DNA of 64,000 nucleotides from Azolla caroliniana (Eukaryota > Polypodiophyta), in contig JBHGNT010000099.1 in assembly GCA_043228905.1 (NCBI GenBank), positions 1 to 64,000 on the forward strand, written 5' to 3'. Within the stretch, counting starts at the first letter, position 1. Each line of letters opens with the position of its first letter. The translations under genes were made by a program, and so were the position numbers. Below are positions 22,235-35,003 of the stretch, piece after piece. The notes below the pieces were generated by a model. It ran no database searches and was not told the origin of the DNA. It was given only the letters and a program-made list of their open reading frames with translations.

Positions 22235-23269
22235 ATCTTTGATTCCGTAATTTGTGATGGTGTTCTAACAGGATTTTGTCGTCCACATATAATGTTACCA
22301 ATAATAGGCTATTATATGTACGATTATGTCTACTGTATATATTTGGTTCAAATAACAATCTAGAGTAATCTTGTGAGAGGAATTCAAGGAAATTGTTTAA
22401 GTCTAGAGGCATTGATGGAGCCAACAAACATAGTTTGGTTGAGAACTTGAATCAAATCTAAGAGAGTGTGACATGTAGATTTCTTCTAATAGAAATGTTG
22501 TTTGTACATCCAAATAATGTACCTCAAGTCGAAGAATGGTGTCTAGAACCATAAAAAATTCAGAATGATGCTATACTGAGAATGGGTGAAAATGTCTCAT
22601 AATAGTCAAGTCCTCCGACTTGAGAAACACCACAAGCCATTAGCCGAGCATTATACCATACTATTGTACCATTAGGGTTACATAGTTTTCTCTTCAACAC
22701 CCATTTGCATGAGATAGGGAAGCAACTTATAAGGAGTAGTACTATAATCCATTTTTGTTGACAAAGGGAGAGTTTCAAGTTCTTTTTCCTTAATGGCTTT
22801 CCTTTCCACATTGTATTGCCACATTGATAGTTAATGAATCATCAAGAATGTTTTATGTGAGTGAGGGGGAGCTAATTGCAAAGAAAGTGAACTATAAGAG
22901 CCTCTAATTCCTTAGTGCTAAAATGTGAAAATTATTGGTATGTTCCATGCATTGTCCATTAGTGGGGAAAAGATGCATTTGTACACCCTAGTAATTTGAT
23001 TATTTTGGTATCCTTTGTTACTGATGTCATTATCTATTCCATAAACTCGTGAGGATCTTCTTAATGATATAAAGGAGCTTTTGCGAGAATGGAAACATGA
23101 ATAATCATGGTGAGTTAGGTGTATTGTGCCCAACGGTTTGTCATTATGAATGTTTTTTATTCCAACAAAATGGTGTATATTATGTCTAAAGTGATTTAAA
23201 TGATACAACGATGGATACTTCCAAATATTCTTAACAACTTCATCACAGATTTTTACTTTTTTCAACTGC

Positions 23270-23405
23270 GCTTAGGTTTCCAAAGACATTCATTAGTGCA
23301 CCACATTTTGCATACATATCTACCAAAGCATTGGTAAGTACAATACAACATGTTTTTATAGCAATCCAGGCTTGTCAATGATCTCCTCATGAACTTCCTT
23401 TCACT
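23270..23405 (-). pseudogene. PPR gene fragment captured in Copia remnant (arm 2 copy)
   Basis: On the minus strand one frame reads KEVHEEIIDKPGLL and, after a frame change, CCIVLTNALVDMYAKCGAL. These are consecutive parts of a typical PLS-class PPR protein. It is better preserved than the arm 1 copy, and the flanks return to Copia or unidentified sequence. Confidence 0.7.
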
Positions 23406-24044
23406 TGTCATTATGAATGTTTAGATGATGATTAGATATCTTTCTAGTTTGGCTAAGATTAAAATTATTTGTAAGTGGAGCATATGGCTCTCCTGGTTAT
23501 GATTGTTTGTTTATTAGAGATGAGTCATTAGTTAAAGGGGAAATATGTCGCTTGGGCAACTTCACTTCTTCTAGTGATGTGAATATTGACATGAGATGAT
23601 TAATGAGCGTTTTGTCAATTATGACTTGGATTTTTTAGAAAGTTAGGGGAGACTATTAAAAAGTACTAGTTGATGATATTGTTTCATTTTATTCAATATT
23701 GTTGGATTTGATGTTTGAGGGGTTTGGTATGGTAGTTGTAGCTTGGGCCTTTTCATGTATGAGATATTAGGCTATCTTCATTGCACATCGATGATTGACT
23801 AATTAGAAATCGTTTCACATTTGGGTCAATGTAAAACTGATAACCCTTGTAGCCATGAGGTTTTCCATACCCAACAAATATGGTGCAATTCAAGTGATTA
23901 TCTAATTTAGATAGTGTATCTAAGGGTATGAGTGCATAGCTAGACTACGGTAACCAAACACTTTTTTATTTTCATAATATGGACTTTGTCTAAACCATAA
24001 ATGAAATGGAATTGTCCGAATGGATATGCTATATGTCCTATTCA

Positions 24045-24345
24045 AAATATTCCCAATATGTTTTGGGAAGATTTGCAATGGATAACAAACAACAGGTAGC
24101 ATCCATATACGTAAATCAGTTTCATCATTCAACCCTTGAGTTTTGTTGAGGGGTTTAAGGGATTACAAATCTTTATTGAATCCTTATGCAACAAGCAATT
24201 GATACAACCTCTTTCCAATATGTTCAGGAAAACTTTGCAATTGATAGCATACAACAAGTGGCATCCATATACATCAATTGGTTTCATTGATCATCCCTTG
24301 AGTTTTGTGGAGGGGTATAAGGATTGCAAATCTTTGTTGAGTCCC
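24045..24345. repeat. Tandem duplication, about 175-bp unit
   Basis: The block at about 24047-24172 (with CAACAGGTAGCATCCATATA) recurs at about 24222-24345 with about 85 percent identity, inside the integrase remnant. Confidence 0.7.
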
Positions 24346-24740
24346 ATAACTTTAACAAGTCTTAGAGTTTTGGAAATTAAATTCTTCCCCATTATTTGAT
24401 TGAAGTGTTTCAAGGGACAATTCTTGTTGGGTTATTACAAGTTTATGATAGGCCTTGAGTTTTTCAGGATCACTTGATGACAAGATTCTATATTTAGGAA
24501 AGTGGACATTGTGAAAGAGTAAATTCATCGATAAATGCTAAGAAATATACATTTCTAGATAAGGACGAAGTTAATAAGGGGCCACATACATTGTTTGGCC
24601 ATGTGAACCATTGTTTGATGGTCCAAGAGACCTAATTGATGGTGCCATAATAGGGTGTCATAGTTGGATATGTCTAATAGTCTATGTCGTATGCTTCTTG
24701 AGCAAGTGCCACAAAGCAACCTAATAAGTAAAGACATCCT

Positions 24741-25489
24741 TGGCTTGGACAGTTAACCACATAACTTCAACTAGAGAGTGTCTTATAGCGGATCGCGCAA
24801 GTATAAAAAAACATAGGGCCACCCTTATTTTAAGCTCTTGGAACTATGTCCACAACTTTCTTGTTCATGCATATAGTTATAGTACCACACAATTATGTTT
24901 TTACAATATAATGATTATGCATTGCAATTCAAATTATTCCACTCATTAAATGGGTTAAGCAAGTCGTACATTTATGAATATCTTATAGTACCACACAACT
25001 ATAGTTATGCATGAAATGGGTTCACACATACAGTTATAGTACCACACAACTATGTTTTTACAATATAATGATTATGCATTGCAATTCAAATTATTCCACT
25101 CATGAAATGGGTTAAGCAAGTCGTACATTTATGAATATCTTATGGGATTGATGTCATGTGGGCCGTGATAAGAATATAATAACACTTCGAGTCGAGTCTA
25201 TAATTACTACGGCATAAGCTATGCCGAACATCATGTCATATAACATTATCATGACTCAATGTTGCAGTTACTAGTGGGATGAATGTGAAGGATCATGATA
25301 AATGACGCTCAACTTACATGGGCAGATCTTTATAACTAACCACTCTCATTCATTACACATGCACTACCCACACTCTAAGTTCGATCGTTCGTAGCTAGAG
25401 AATGGCGAGCCAAAACTAATTATTAATGTGTGATAAGTTTGGGGGCAAGAAACTACTCGTGAAATAACAACTTCTTGGTTGGAAGAAGC
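24741..25489. other. Arm-2-only non-coding segment with tandem duplication
   Basis: No gene is seen. A block of about 110 bases starting ATAGTACCACACAA (about 24879-24990) recurs at about 25035-25142 almost unchanged. The following 350 bases match nothing else in the window. Arm 1 lacks this whole segment. Confidence 0.65.
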
Positions 25490-25778
25490 AAAATTAACAC
25501 GAAGGGAAGGGAAGCGTGCAAGGGTCGACCCGACTAGCGCGCGGCACACGGACGAATTTATATATTTTGTTGAATCTATTTTTCGCCCTTAGCATTGTCT
25601 TTATGCGGACATGAGAGGCCCTTTGCAAATCACTAAGTATCGTCCAAGATAAAAGCAGCCCATGCGGTACGCAGTTGACTTAACACATAAGTACAACCCA
25701 TGCAGTACCAGTGTTGTACTACTACCTAGTGGGTAGCTGTTCTCTAGAGTCAACCCAACCGTATCATGCAAGTATATG

Positions 25779-25790
25779 TATATATATAAC
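25779..25790 (+). promoter_or_regulatory. TATA box of FRO copy 2 (predicted)
   Basis: TATATATAA lies about 235 bases before the ATG, followed by a (GTT)n leader tract at 25978-26003 on this strand. It is the same as in arm 1. Confidence 0.5.
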
Positions 25791-26018
25791 ACACTCCACT
25801 TTTGTCCTTAACAGGATCTGTGTGGTTTAAGGCTTGTCTGCTCGAGCATCATTACCCTCCTCATTCTTCTCCCTAATGATCAACAACATTGTCGTACATA
25901 GAATCAACTGAGTTTCGCGCATCTTTCGGCAGTTAACTTCTCGATTAATTCGCGATGAGTATGTTGGAGAAGTAGCAGTTGTTGTTGTTGTTGTTGTTGT
26001 TGTTTGTGCTTCCTATGG

Positions 26019-29000
26019 ATGGATTTTGGCCTCCTTGCCGTGTGGCTGCAGAGTTTTATATCCTGTGGCATTAACGCAAGGATTGATGCAGGTAAGGAGG
26101 CTGCGGCGGTCGTCCATGGCCGAGATGAGGATGATGAGAGATTGATGGGGGCAATTCGGCGGGCGAAGGTGGCAAAAGCGGTCACGGAAGCGGTAATCAT
26201 GGCCGCGTGCGTGTTTTGGGTATTATGGTGGTTTGTCGCGCCCGATCCAGAAGGAGACAAGAAATACGTGGAGTCGTGGATCGGCGACAAATCCCACTCT
26301 CGCTTCTTTCGGACAGATGGTCGTGAAGGTAACTAAGCCCCTCATTATCAATCTCTGCCAGACAAATCTCTACAGTACACCTCCTACAAGTAATATAATA
26401 TAATTAGTGATCGCATAATGCATATGTGTATGCATATATATGGTTTGTCAACTGATCAGCTCCCTCCTACTTAAAACTGATATATTTATGGCATCCATCC
26501 ATTAGGTTCGACATTCATATACCAAACCATGCCTTTCTTCGTCGTCACCATTCTGAGCTTCGTCGTGATCCGGCTCCGCGCATTCATCAAAGCAAAGACT
26601 GCACAGCTCCGTGTTGTGGTGCCCGCGGGTGCAAAGGGCTGGAAAAACCAATGGCAGATGAGTACGTACCCGGTGTGGGTGGACAAGAGCCCCTTCGGCA
26701 TCCTCACGGCCTCGGAGCTTGTCGGAATTCTGGCCATAACTTTGTTGATGATCTACCACTTCAGCAGAATCGTCAACATTGCTTTCACCCGCATCGACAA
26801 CAACACCCAGCACCACCACGGCTCCGGCCCGCCCCCCGCCAAGTACGTCCTACTACAATCATGACATAACCATATCTCTCTCTCTCTCTCTCTCAAACAG
26901 ACAGACAGACAGACACACACACACACATTCATGCTTTGAACACCATCTCCAAGCTCACATTGTTTGTTAAATTCCCAGTCACATATACGAGGAGGCCTTC
27001 GTGAGCTCGAACAGATGTGACAAGAGTGTACATAATAAGCACTCATGTTTTCCATTGATATTGCAGGCCATGGCAGAAATTGAATAATGTATCCTTCTAC
27101 TTCGGACGCGTGGCCGTCGTGCCATTCTCGTTGCTCTGGATCCCTGTGTCGCGCGGCTCGCCGTTGCTTCGGCTGGTAGGCATCCCATTCGAGCGCGCCG
27201 TGCGCTACCACATCTGGCTCGCCGTCTCCATGCTTGTTCTCGTCAGCCTCCATAGCCTCGGCTACATCATTCTCTATGCCAACACCAACCGTACGGATTT
27301 GGTAGGTTCAAATCATGCAGTATTCCGCGCTCACTGTCTCGCCCAATATTACCGTAATGTTACAAGGCTTAACGCCGATGATGTCGCAAGGGCCAACCTA
27401 TGCTAGGGCTCATGTGGTTTCTCCATCATGATGCATTCATTGTACTTGAGTGTGTTTGATCATATCATGATAGGGACATAATTAGTTTTTTGCTTCTTGT
27501 TGTTAGATCTTTGGGTGGGTCACGAAGCAAGAAAAATGTGCGGTAGTGGCCGGGCTGGTGGCATGGGTGTTCGGTCTAGTCATGTGGGCCACTTCCCTGT
27601 CCTTCGTCCGTCGCCGCTTCTACGACATATTCTTCTCGGTCCACCACCTGTATCTCCTCTTCTCCCTCTTTTGGCTGTATCACGCGGTCTGGAATTATCA
27701 TTTCTTCATCGTCCCTCTCATGCTCTTCTTCATCGATCGCTTCCTTCGCATGATCCAATCGTCCAGTGTTGTCCGCGTATCCTCGGCCAAGCTCCTCCAG
27801 AATGGCGCAGTCGAGCTCTTGCTGCCTCTTAACACCAATGCCACCAAAGGTAACATAAATGGATTCTCTTTCATGTATGTGTGCTTGTTCGGATCCACAT
27901 ATTAATTAATATTCCAGAATCTCTCTGACTAAATTCAGTCAGTGAGCTCTTCTAACCTTTACTAATAACAGGCAATAATGTGATCATTACTTATGTCAGG
28001 GAGCCCACTCTATAATGCACTCTCCACATGGTGCATCCAGATTCCTGGTATCTCCAAACTACAGTGGCACTTCTTCAGTGGCGCATCGTCCCCTCTCGAT
28101 AACACGCAGGAGCTCTCCATCGTAATCAAGCCTCTCGGCGAATGGACGAATAGTTTGCGCGATCAATTCTCAAGTGCCAAGAAAACTGGGGGTTCCTGCC
28201 CTTTCTCGTTTAAGGCTAGAGTCGAAGGTCCTTACGGCGATGAGTCCGATTTCTACCTAAAGTATGGGGATCTCTCTAATTATTTGTCGTAATTCCTGGT
28301 CTCGATTCAGTTCCCAAAGCTCATGTCTGTCGTTCCTCATTGATATAATTAGCCTTCACATTAACGAGTTGCTTCCATTAATTAATGTAATGTACATGAT
28401 TAATATTTCGCAGGTATAAAGCCCTAGTCATCGTGGCCGGGGGCATAGGCCTCACCCCTGCCCTCGCTATAATCCGTGATATCTTGTATCGATACAAAGA
28501 CGTTAGATCCTCACCGGCATCGACTACTCTTCCGACCTCCATCACACTCTACCACTGCATAAGAAAGCCAGAGGAGTTATGTGTGCTAAACACCCTATAT
28601 CCTAACCAAATTCTCCCTGGCTATGAGACATTAGGACTGCGCATCCGAGTACATGTATACATAACCTCGAAGAACATACAAGATTATGAGGGAGTGCCAT
28701 TATCCGGTGGCAACACGGCCCATAATTCATATAGAATAGGCCAATCCTTGGACCTATCCAAGTTTAACCGTGAACACCCTACATCACAACCATTGATATT
28801 TGATTCCTCTTATCCGGCGGCACAACACCCACAATCCGATGGAAGAATCTCGAGCATTGGCAGCACAGGGAGCACCTCATGGGTAGCATTAACCACCATT
28901 GCATCCTTTGCAGGATACTTTGTGCTTTCAGGCTTGGCAAACACTTTTATTGTGAGGTCCTATGCCCATCACACCTTCACCAATTACAATCGCGCGCATG

Positions 29001-30010
29001 TCGTGGTGGCGTGCATGATCTTGGGGATTCTCATTTGTGGCGGCCTCGTGGTTCTGCTATGGTTCCATATGTTGCGACGACAATCGAGTATAAGCTCGGC
29101 ATCGGTGCAGCCGAGGACACAGAGTCCGACTTCTTCTCCATCCGGAAGTAACGAAGATTTGGGAGCAACTTACAACGGAATCGAAGATGGCGCATCTCAG
29201 TGGGATGGGGATGTGCACATTTTGTCACGGCCAAACTGGAAAGGTAGGTTGGCATCATAGGGTCCACATCTAACCCTAAACCCTAAACCCTAAACTTTTT
29301 ATTAGGGCAAAAAAGTTTTAAAGGTTAAAAACGTTAAAGAAAAAACATAAGCATTCGTTACGCCAAGAAAGTTAAGTATGTTTTCATAACATAAGCATTT
29401 GTGAATATATGTGGTATCTTCTTTAACCTGGTAAGAGTAGTACTACTACATATACAAGTTTGTGAATATATGAGTACAGGTAGATTACCCCAATTCTGAA
29501 ATTTTAATCCCTTCTATTCAAGCTGCAGTCACTATATACGAATATATAGTACTATTTGTGCAGAATTTTCTAGCTCAATGATCTCATCCTCTGGCTGAAT
29601 AAAGCACTAGTTAATTCAAATATCATGCAATAGCTATTTGAAACCATCTACTCAGGAATGTGCTATGTATGCTATACTTTAGTGGACTTGGGATTATATA
29701 TGGCACTGAATTGATGCATGAATGAATTGCCCCTGAGAATGAAGCATGTCAAGCAATGAATGTGTAGTTCTTCTAAATTTGATGGTCCAAAATATTGGCA
29801 GATGTCTTCGAGGGCTTGGTGGAGCAACACCGTGGGGAATGTGTGGGAGTTCTGGTGTCGGGATCGGAGAGCATGCAAGAGGACATTGCCAGGGAATGCA
29901 AGAGATGCTCGCCTTTCCGCCCCTTCTATGCTGCCCCGGACACATCCAAATCTTCGGAAGGCAGCAGGGGGGCCCTCCTGCACTTCCACTCTGTGAGCTT
30001 CAGCCTGTAG
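26019..30010 (+). CDS. FRO: Ferric reductase oxidase (FRO family), copy 2
   Basis: Exons: 26019-26328, 26506-26842, 27067-27301, 27507-27849, 28000-28261, 28414-29243, 29802-30010. All introns are GT-AG, and the total of 2526 bases gives 841 aa, identical in structure to copy 1. Differences seen from copy 1 are M for V in exon 1, A for G in exon 2, and S for T at the exon 5 start; exons 3, 4, 6 and 7 give identical protein. The same unusual HFFS (FAD site) and SGS (C-terminal NADPH site) occur, so these substitutions predate the duplication or its last homogenisation. Heme histidines and GGIGLTP are intact. If intron 6 were retained, the frame would stop after 6 more codons and lose the last 69 residues. 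Transcription runs away from copy 1. Both copies look functional; expression cannot be judged from sequence. Confidence 0.93.
29271..29294. repeat. Short telomere-like repeat in FRO intron 6 (copy 2)
   Basis: Three CCCTAAA units lie shortly after the 5' splice site of the last intron, matching arm 1. Confidence 0.8.
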
Positions 30011-30126
30011 TCAGATTTAGTCCTCTCCACCATCACCATTATTATGAATATTGTCTGTGTTTCTTGCACTATATACTGTTGAGCCGCCATTTCGTTGGCT
30101 GTTATGAATGAAGAATAATGATGGAT

Positions 30127-30129
<3 letters not shown>

Positions 30130-30166
<37 letters not shown>
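30130..30166. repeat. (AGT)n microsatellite downstream of FRO copy 2
   Basis: About 15 AGT triplets lie about 120 bases past the stop. The array is longer than its partner in arm 1, so it has changed since the arms last matched. Confidence 0.9.
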
Positions 30167-30168
<2 letters not shown>

Positions 30169-30505
30169 ATAATACATAATACATGTATGTATGTATGTAT
30201 ATGGTCAGGATCAATAAGTTGCACTGTCCATATTGCATTAATAATAGCCTTGATTTACCCCTTCCCACAGATCATTAAAAGTATCGGAACAATGGTTTTC
30301 CCACTGTATTTTATACATACCATCATTACTAATTAAGAAAACTCTCGCGTTGTGTACATTTTAAGCCTGTGTCGTGAGCTATTAAGTTGTGTCAGTTTTC
30401 TTTTTTCTTTTTTCTTTTTGTGTTGGAACCATGTAAAGCCTACAGAAATGGGCTGCAGTGCTATGTAGCAAAATTATAAAAGAAACAAGATTTGCGAAAT
30501 AAGAG

Positions 30506-31073
30506 TGTTATGAAAGGTTGTCCCTGCTTGTGGGTGAGTCAGCCGAAAAGTCGACTCGAGAGTCGGCCGGTCGAAATCGGTTGAGAAGTCGAAATGAGTT
30601 GGCTGACCAAAATTGTCCGAAAAGCCGAAACGAGAGTTGGTTGGCCAAATTCGGTAAGAAAGCCGAAATGAAATGGGATTCGGTCAAATAGAAGTTCGAA
30701 CGAACATATACACATATATATATGTATTCATATATATGTATGTGAGATGAGTTAGTATATATAGTGAGTCGAACTAGTTGCATTTGTATGTTGGATAACT
30801 CATTGAGAATAAAAACAGTGAGTAAAATCGTGAAAGTGAAGTTATGTGTCTAAGTGAACGCGGGAAGGTATAATAGAAGGTGTTGCAAGAGTAGAGCGAT
30901 ATAGAGAACGACAGAGAGCTAACATAGTAGTGGTTATGCGAGTGCCATAGCTCAGAAGCCGAGCGTGAGAAGAAACAAAGGAAGAAGAGTGTAGTAGAAA
31001 GAAAAGAAAAGACAAATCTAGAAGTTGTGTAGGCTTCGAAAGAGATAGATACCTACGAGTTAGGGTTTGGTGC
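30506..31073 (+). mobile_element. Copia-A 5' LTR, first part
   Basis: TGTTATG begins exactly where arm homology ends. The sequence carries repeated GTCGAAA/CCGAAA words and a TATA-rich block. It is interrupted at 31073 by Copia-B and resumes at 46927-47137, ending ATAACA before a variant primer binding site (TGGTATTAGAGC, 47141-47152). The reassembled length is about 779 bp. The join is supported by the GGTGC target duplication. Confidence 0.65.
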
Positions 31074-34000
31074 TGTTGAGAATCAAGCTCAACATAGCGC
31101 CACGTGTGAACACACCTTTTGAGAATCGATGATTACTCAGAAGTCAATAGTCACACCACTACTCTCTACACATTAACTATGTGTAATAGAATCATATTCT
31201 ATGACACCTAACTAATGAGTTACATATTCCCCATGACTATGAGTCTTCACATTCCCCAAGAGAGAGTGGTTGTTGTAAAGTTAATGAAGAGAGAGGGTGA
31301 CACTATATAAAGCACCCTTCTCATACTTCATATTAGGTCGGTTGTGACTCCTTATTATGCTACATTTTGTAATTCTTATTCTACTTGTGAAATATACACC
31401 TTCTTCTTGAGTATTTTATTTCTCTTGTCTATCTATGTAGTGTTCTCTCATCTCTCCTCTAATTCCTCTGACACATACACATAACACACATCTCTTCCGC
31501 TACACAAGAATTATACCCGATTCTTTACATGGTATCAGAGCGATTTGGTAACTCGATCTAGCCCACTCGCCTCATCGTGATCGTGTGTTATGCTCTACGC
31601 CGACGTTCAAGAAGAACCGGCTCATCGCTATCGTAGTGCGACTACATAGCTCGTGTTCGAGAGAGAAGGAAAAGGAAAGAAGGAAGAAATCTACATCGAC
31701 AATGAATACTCAAATGGGGAGCGCTCTCCCTAGCGAGAAGTTGGATCGCAACAACTTTGCATCGCAACAACTTTGCATCTTGGGAGTACAAGATGCACTA
31801 ATACGTTGTCGGCCAAGGCTATTGGAGCTACATCAAAGGAGCACAAGAAAATCGACCCAACCCGGAAAACGTTGACTATGCAACGTGGGAGCAAGCGGCA
31901 AGTCTAGTGATGTATTGCTTGGCGACATGTGTTCACGACCACATGCTTGGGTACATTGGAGAAGCCAAGACGCCGAAGGAAGCGTGGGAGAATCTCCGAA
32001 AGATTTTCACCGCCAACATTACCGCGAGAAAGCTTCAACTCCGCCAAGAGTTGAATAATATCCAACAAAGGGATATGTCCGTCACGAGCTACACCTTGAA
32101 GATCAAAGAGCTTTGTGATTCACTCAGCTCCATAAGCGTAAACGTGGAGGATGAAGTGATGGTGCAAATATGTCTCTGCGGCCTTGCACCACGATTTGGC
32201 GCAATGCAGACCGCCGTACTAGCATGGGAGAATCCGCCCTCCTTCTTCGACCTTCAATCCATGTTGTTGGTAGAAGAGAATCATGTTCAAACAAGGAACA
32301 ATGCCTCGGAAGGCCAAGTGCTCTACACGCATTCGGATGGAGGAAGAGGACGCGGCTATGCAAGAAGAGGCCGATTCAGCCAAGGACGTGGCGGACGAGG
32401 CGGATAAGGCCCGATTTACGAAAACAACTCGCAATTTCGGCATCAAGATGGAAGCCATCGAGGAACCTTCGGAAGAAGGGGGAGCTTCCATTCCGGTCCG
32501 AACCGACAAAGCTTGGTCGAATGCGGATATTGCGGAAAAATTGGCCACCACGAAGAAGAATGCCGTAAGAAGATACGCAAGTCGGCTTCCACTAGCCGAC
32601 AACTCACCAACTACGCCATCAACTCCGATTATGACGATCGCGGCGGAATGTTAGGGATGAGACATAGAGCGAATTCTATGTCGGCCTCTACCTCTACTAA
32701 TGCCTTTGATCCGGAAGACGTATGGTTCGTCGATTCCGATGCATCGAACCATATGACGTCGCATAAAAAATGGTTCCGAGAGCTTCGAGAGCCGGACCAA
32801 CCCGGCTATGTCGAAACCGGAGACAATACTACGCACCCGATTCGGCACATTGGCAATGTTCTGTTCGGAGAAGAAGGTAAGCAAACTTATATTAAAAATG
32901 CCTTGCATGTACCAAGTATCACGAAGAATTTGGTCTCCGTTGGGCAAATTGTAGAGCAAGGAATGCAAGTACGATTTAATCAAGGCGGTTGCTTCATCGA
33001 AAAAGAGGGCCGACTCATCGCACGCGGACGAAGAGAGGGCCGAATGTTCATTCTCGACTCACACGAGATGAAATCGGCCATGTTCGCAAAGGGCGTGAAA
33101 GCCGATTCCGACATAGAGTTATGGCACAAGAGGATTGGCCATATCAACCTCCAAAAGCTCAAGGCAATGCAATAGAAAGGAGTCGTCATTGGGCTCCCAA
33201 CATTCACGGAGAAAGAGATTGAAGGCGTGTGTGTGTGCCACTTGCCAATTCGGCAAGCAACATCGACACCCATTTCCGAAGGAGCGGAACGTGAGCAAAG
33301 GCGTACTCGACGTAATTCATTCTAATGTATGGGGTCCGGCTCAGACGGGGACATTCGGCGGAAGCCGATACTACGTGACCTTCATCGACGACTTCTCTAG
33401 ACACACCTTGATCTACCCGATGCGGCAAAAGAGCGAAGTGTTCGGACACTTCCAAAAATTCAAGAATGAAGTCAAGAAAGCCACGGCCCGACATGTACGA
33501 TGTCTTCGGTCAGATGGAGGCAAGGAGTACTTCTCCGACGAATTTTCGGCGTTTCTACGGAAAGAAGGAATACGACGAGAGTTTTCGTGTCGACATATGC
33601 CAAAACATAACGGAGTGGCCGAACGCAAGAATCGGCACATCCTCGAAGTGGCACGGGCTATGCTTAACGAAAAGCACATGCCAAAATCGTATTGGGTGGA
33701 AGCAGCTAACACAACTGTCTATCTCATGAATCGGTGTACGACATCGAGTGTGCTCGAACTAACTCCGCATGAGAAGTTCTTCGGAAAGAAGCCGAACATA
33801 TCGCATGTTTGGATATTTGGATCCATTGCATACGTGCACATCCCTGACGAGAAGCATCAAAAGCTTGACCCGAAGTCAGAAAAATGTATCCTTGTAGGAT
33901 ACTCACTTGAGCAAAAGGGGTACAAGTGCTACAACCCCTCAACTCGAAAATCTCGCATAAGTCAAGACGTCGTTTTCGACGAGTCTGTATCCTGGTATGC

Positions 34001-35003
34001 ACCAGAGACAACTTTGACTTCGATTTCGCGCGACCCGGATTCCGCCGAAATAGAGATAGAAGCCGAAGATCGACTCACACACATGTTCGAAGAAAGCCCA
34101 ATTACGACAAGGCTTAGTGGGCCACAAGAGACTCCAAGCGGTCAAAGCACATCTCGGCCGAGTCCAAAGATGGACAAAGGGAATGCGAAAATGCCGGAGT
34201 ATGAAGACGATCACTTCGACGACAACGAATCAACTCACTCCCTCGATAGTGAGTTCGAAGGCCTTGAGATCTGGACAAATGGAGCGGAGAACGCCGTAGT
34301 ATCCGCAAACGAGAAGCTCCGCCGATCCACCTATGAAAAGAACCCTGTAAACTGCTTCGGCTACAATGAGTACATGGCGTACCATTACGCCTTTATGATG
34401 AAGGTTGCAACAGTACGGGAGCCGGAAACCTTTTCCGAAGCCAGGAAGGACCCCCGATGGATCGAAGCAATGAACGAGGAGATGCGTGCACTACGCAAGA
34501 ATGACATATGGGATATCGTTCCCCACTCACCGCACAAGAAGGCAATAGTCTACAGATGGATCTACAAGGTGAAGTATAATGCTGATGGCTCTGTCAATCG
34601 CTACAAAGCTCGACTCGTAGCAAAAGGATACGCGCAAACACATGGCGTCAACTACGAAGAGACCTTTGACCCGATGGCAAAGATGACGACGGTGCGGACC
34701 GTGATCGCACTTGCACCTGCAAAAGGGTGGCACCTCCACCAAATGGACGTCAAGAACGCCTTTCTTCAAGGCGAATTAGACGAGGAGGTGTACATGGTAC
34801 AACCACCTGGCTTCGAATTGTGCTTTCATCCAAAAGCCGTATGCCAACTCAAGAAGCCTCTCTACAGCCTCAAGCAAGCACCGCGTGCTTGGCATTCGAA
34901 GATTACGCAATATCTTCATCAAATCGGCTTTCCAATGTCGAAATCCGACAACTTCCTCTACGTACAACACGACTCTAGAAGCTTAATTGTCATCATCCTA
35001 TAT

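Larger units (their letters stand above)
22235..24740 (-). pseudogene. Copia pol fragment in palindrome arm 2
   Basis: Minus-strand order: GAG-pre-integrase-like piece (24555-24737, TLLWHHQLGLLDHQTM); integrase remnant (23920-24132); GYGKPHGYKGYQF-type segment (about 23820-23890); decayed linker with a PPR piece; reverse transcriptase (22560-22811); and a segment with YVDD (22233-22427). Stops and frameshifts abound. The part 22640-23890 is shared with arm 1; the two outer parts are arm-2 only. An internal tandem duplication lies at 24045-24345. Confidence 0.75.
22640..30505 (+). repeat. Palindrome arm 2
   Basis: This is the inverted partner of 6545-12725. It holds the second FRO gene (26019-30010), its promoter, and the Copia remnant. 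The segment 23890-25490 has no partner in arm 1. The outer limit coincides with the first base of the Copia-A LTR (30506), so that insertion may have separated the arm from further homologous sequence. Confidence 0.9.

Noticed and set aside
6545-30505. Hairpin RNA from direct transcription of the FRO pair
   Set aside because: The genes are divergent, so their own transcripts run outward; a hairpin would require read-through from the loop or beyond, which the sequence does not show.
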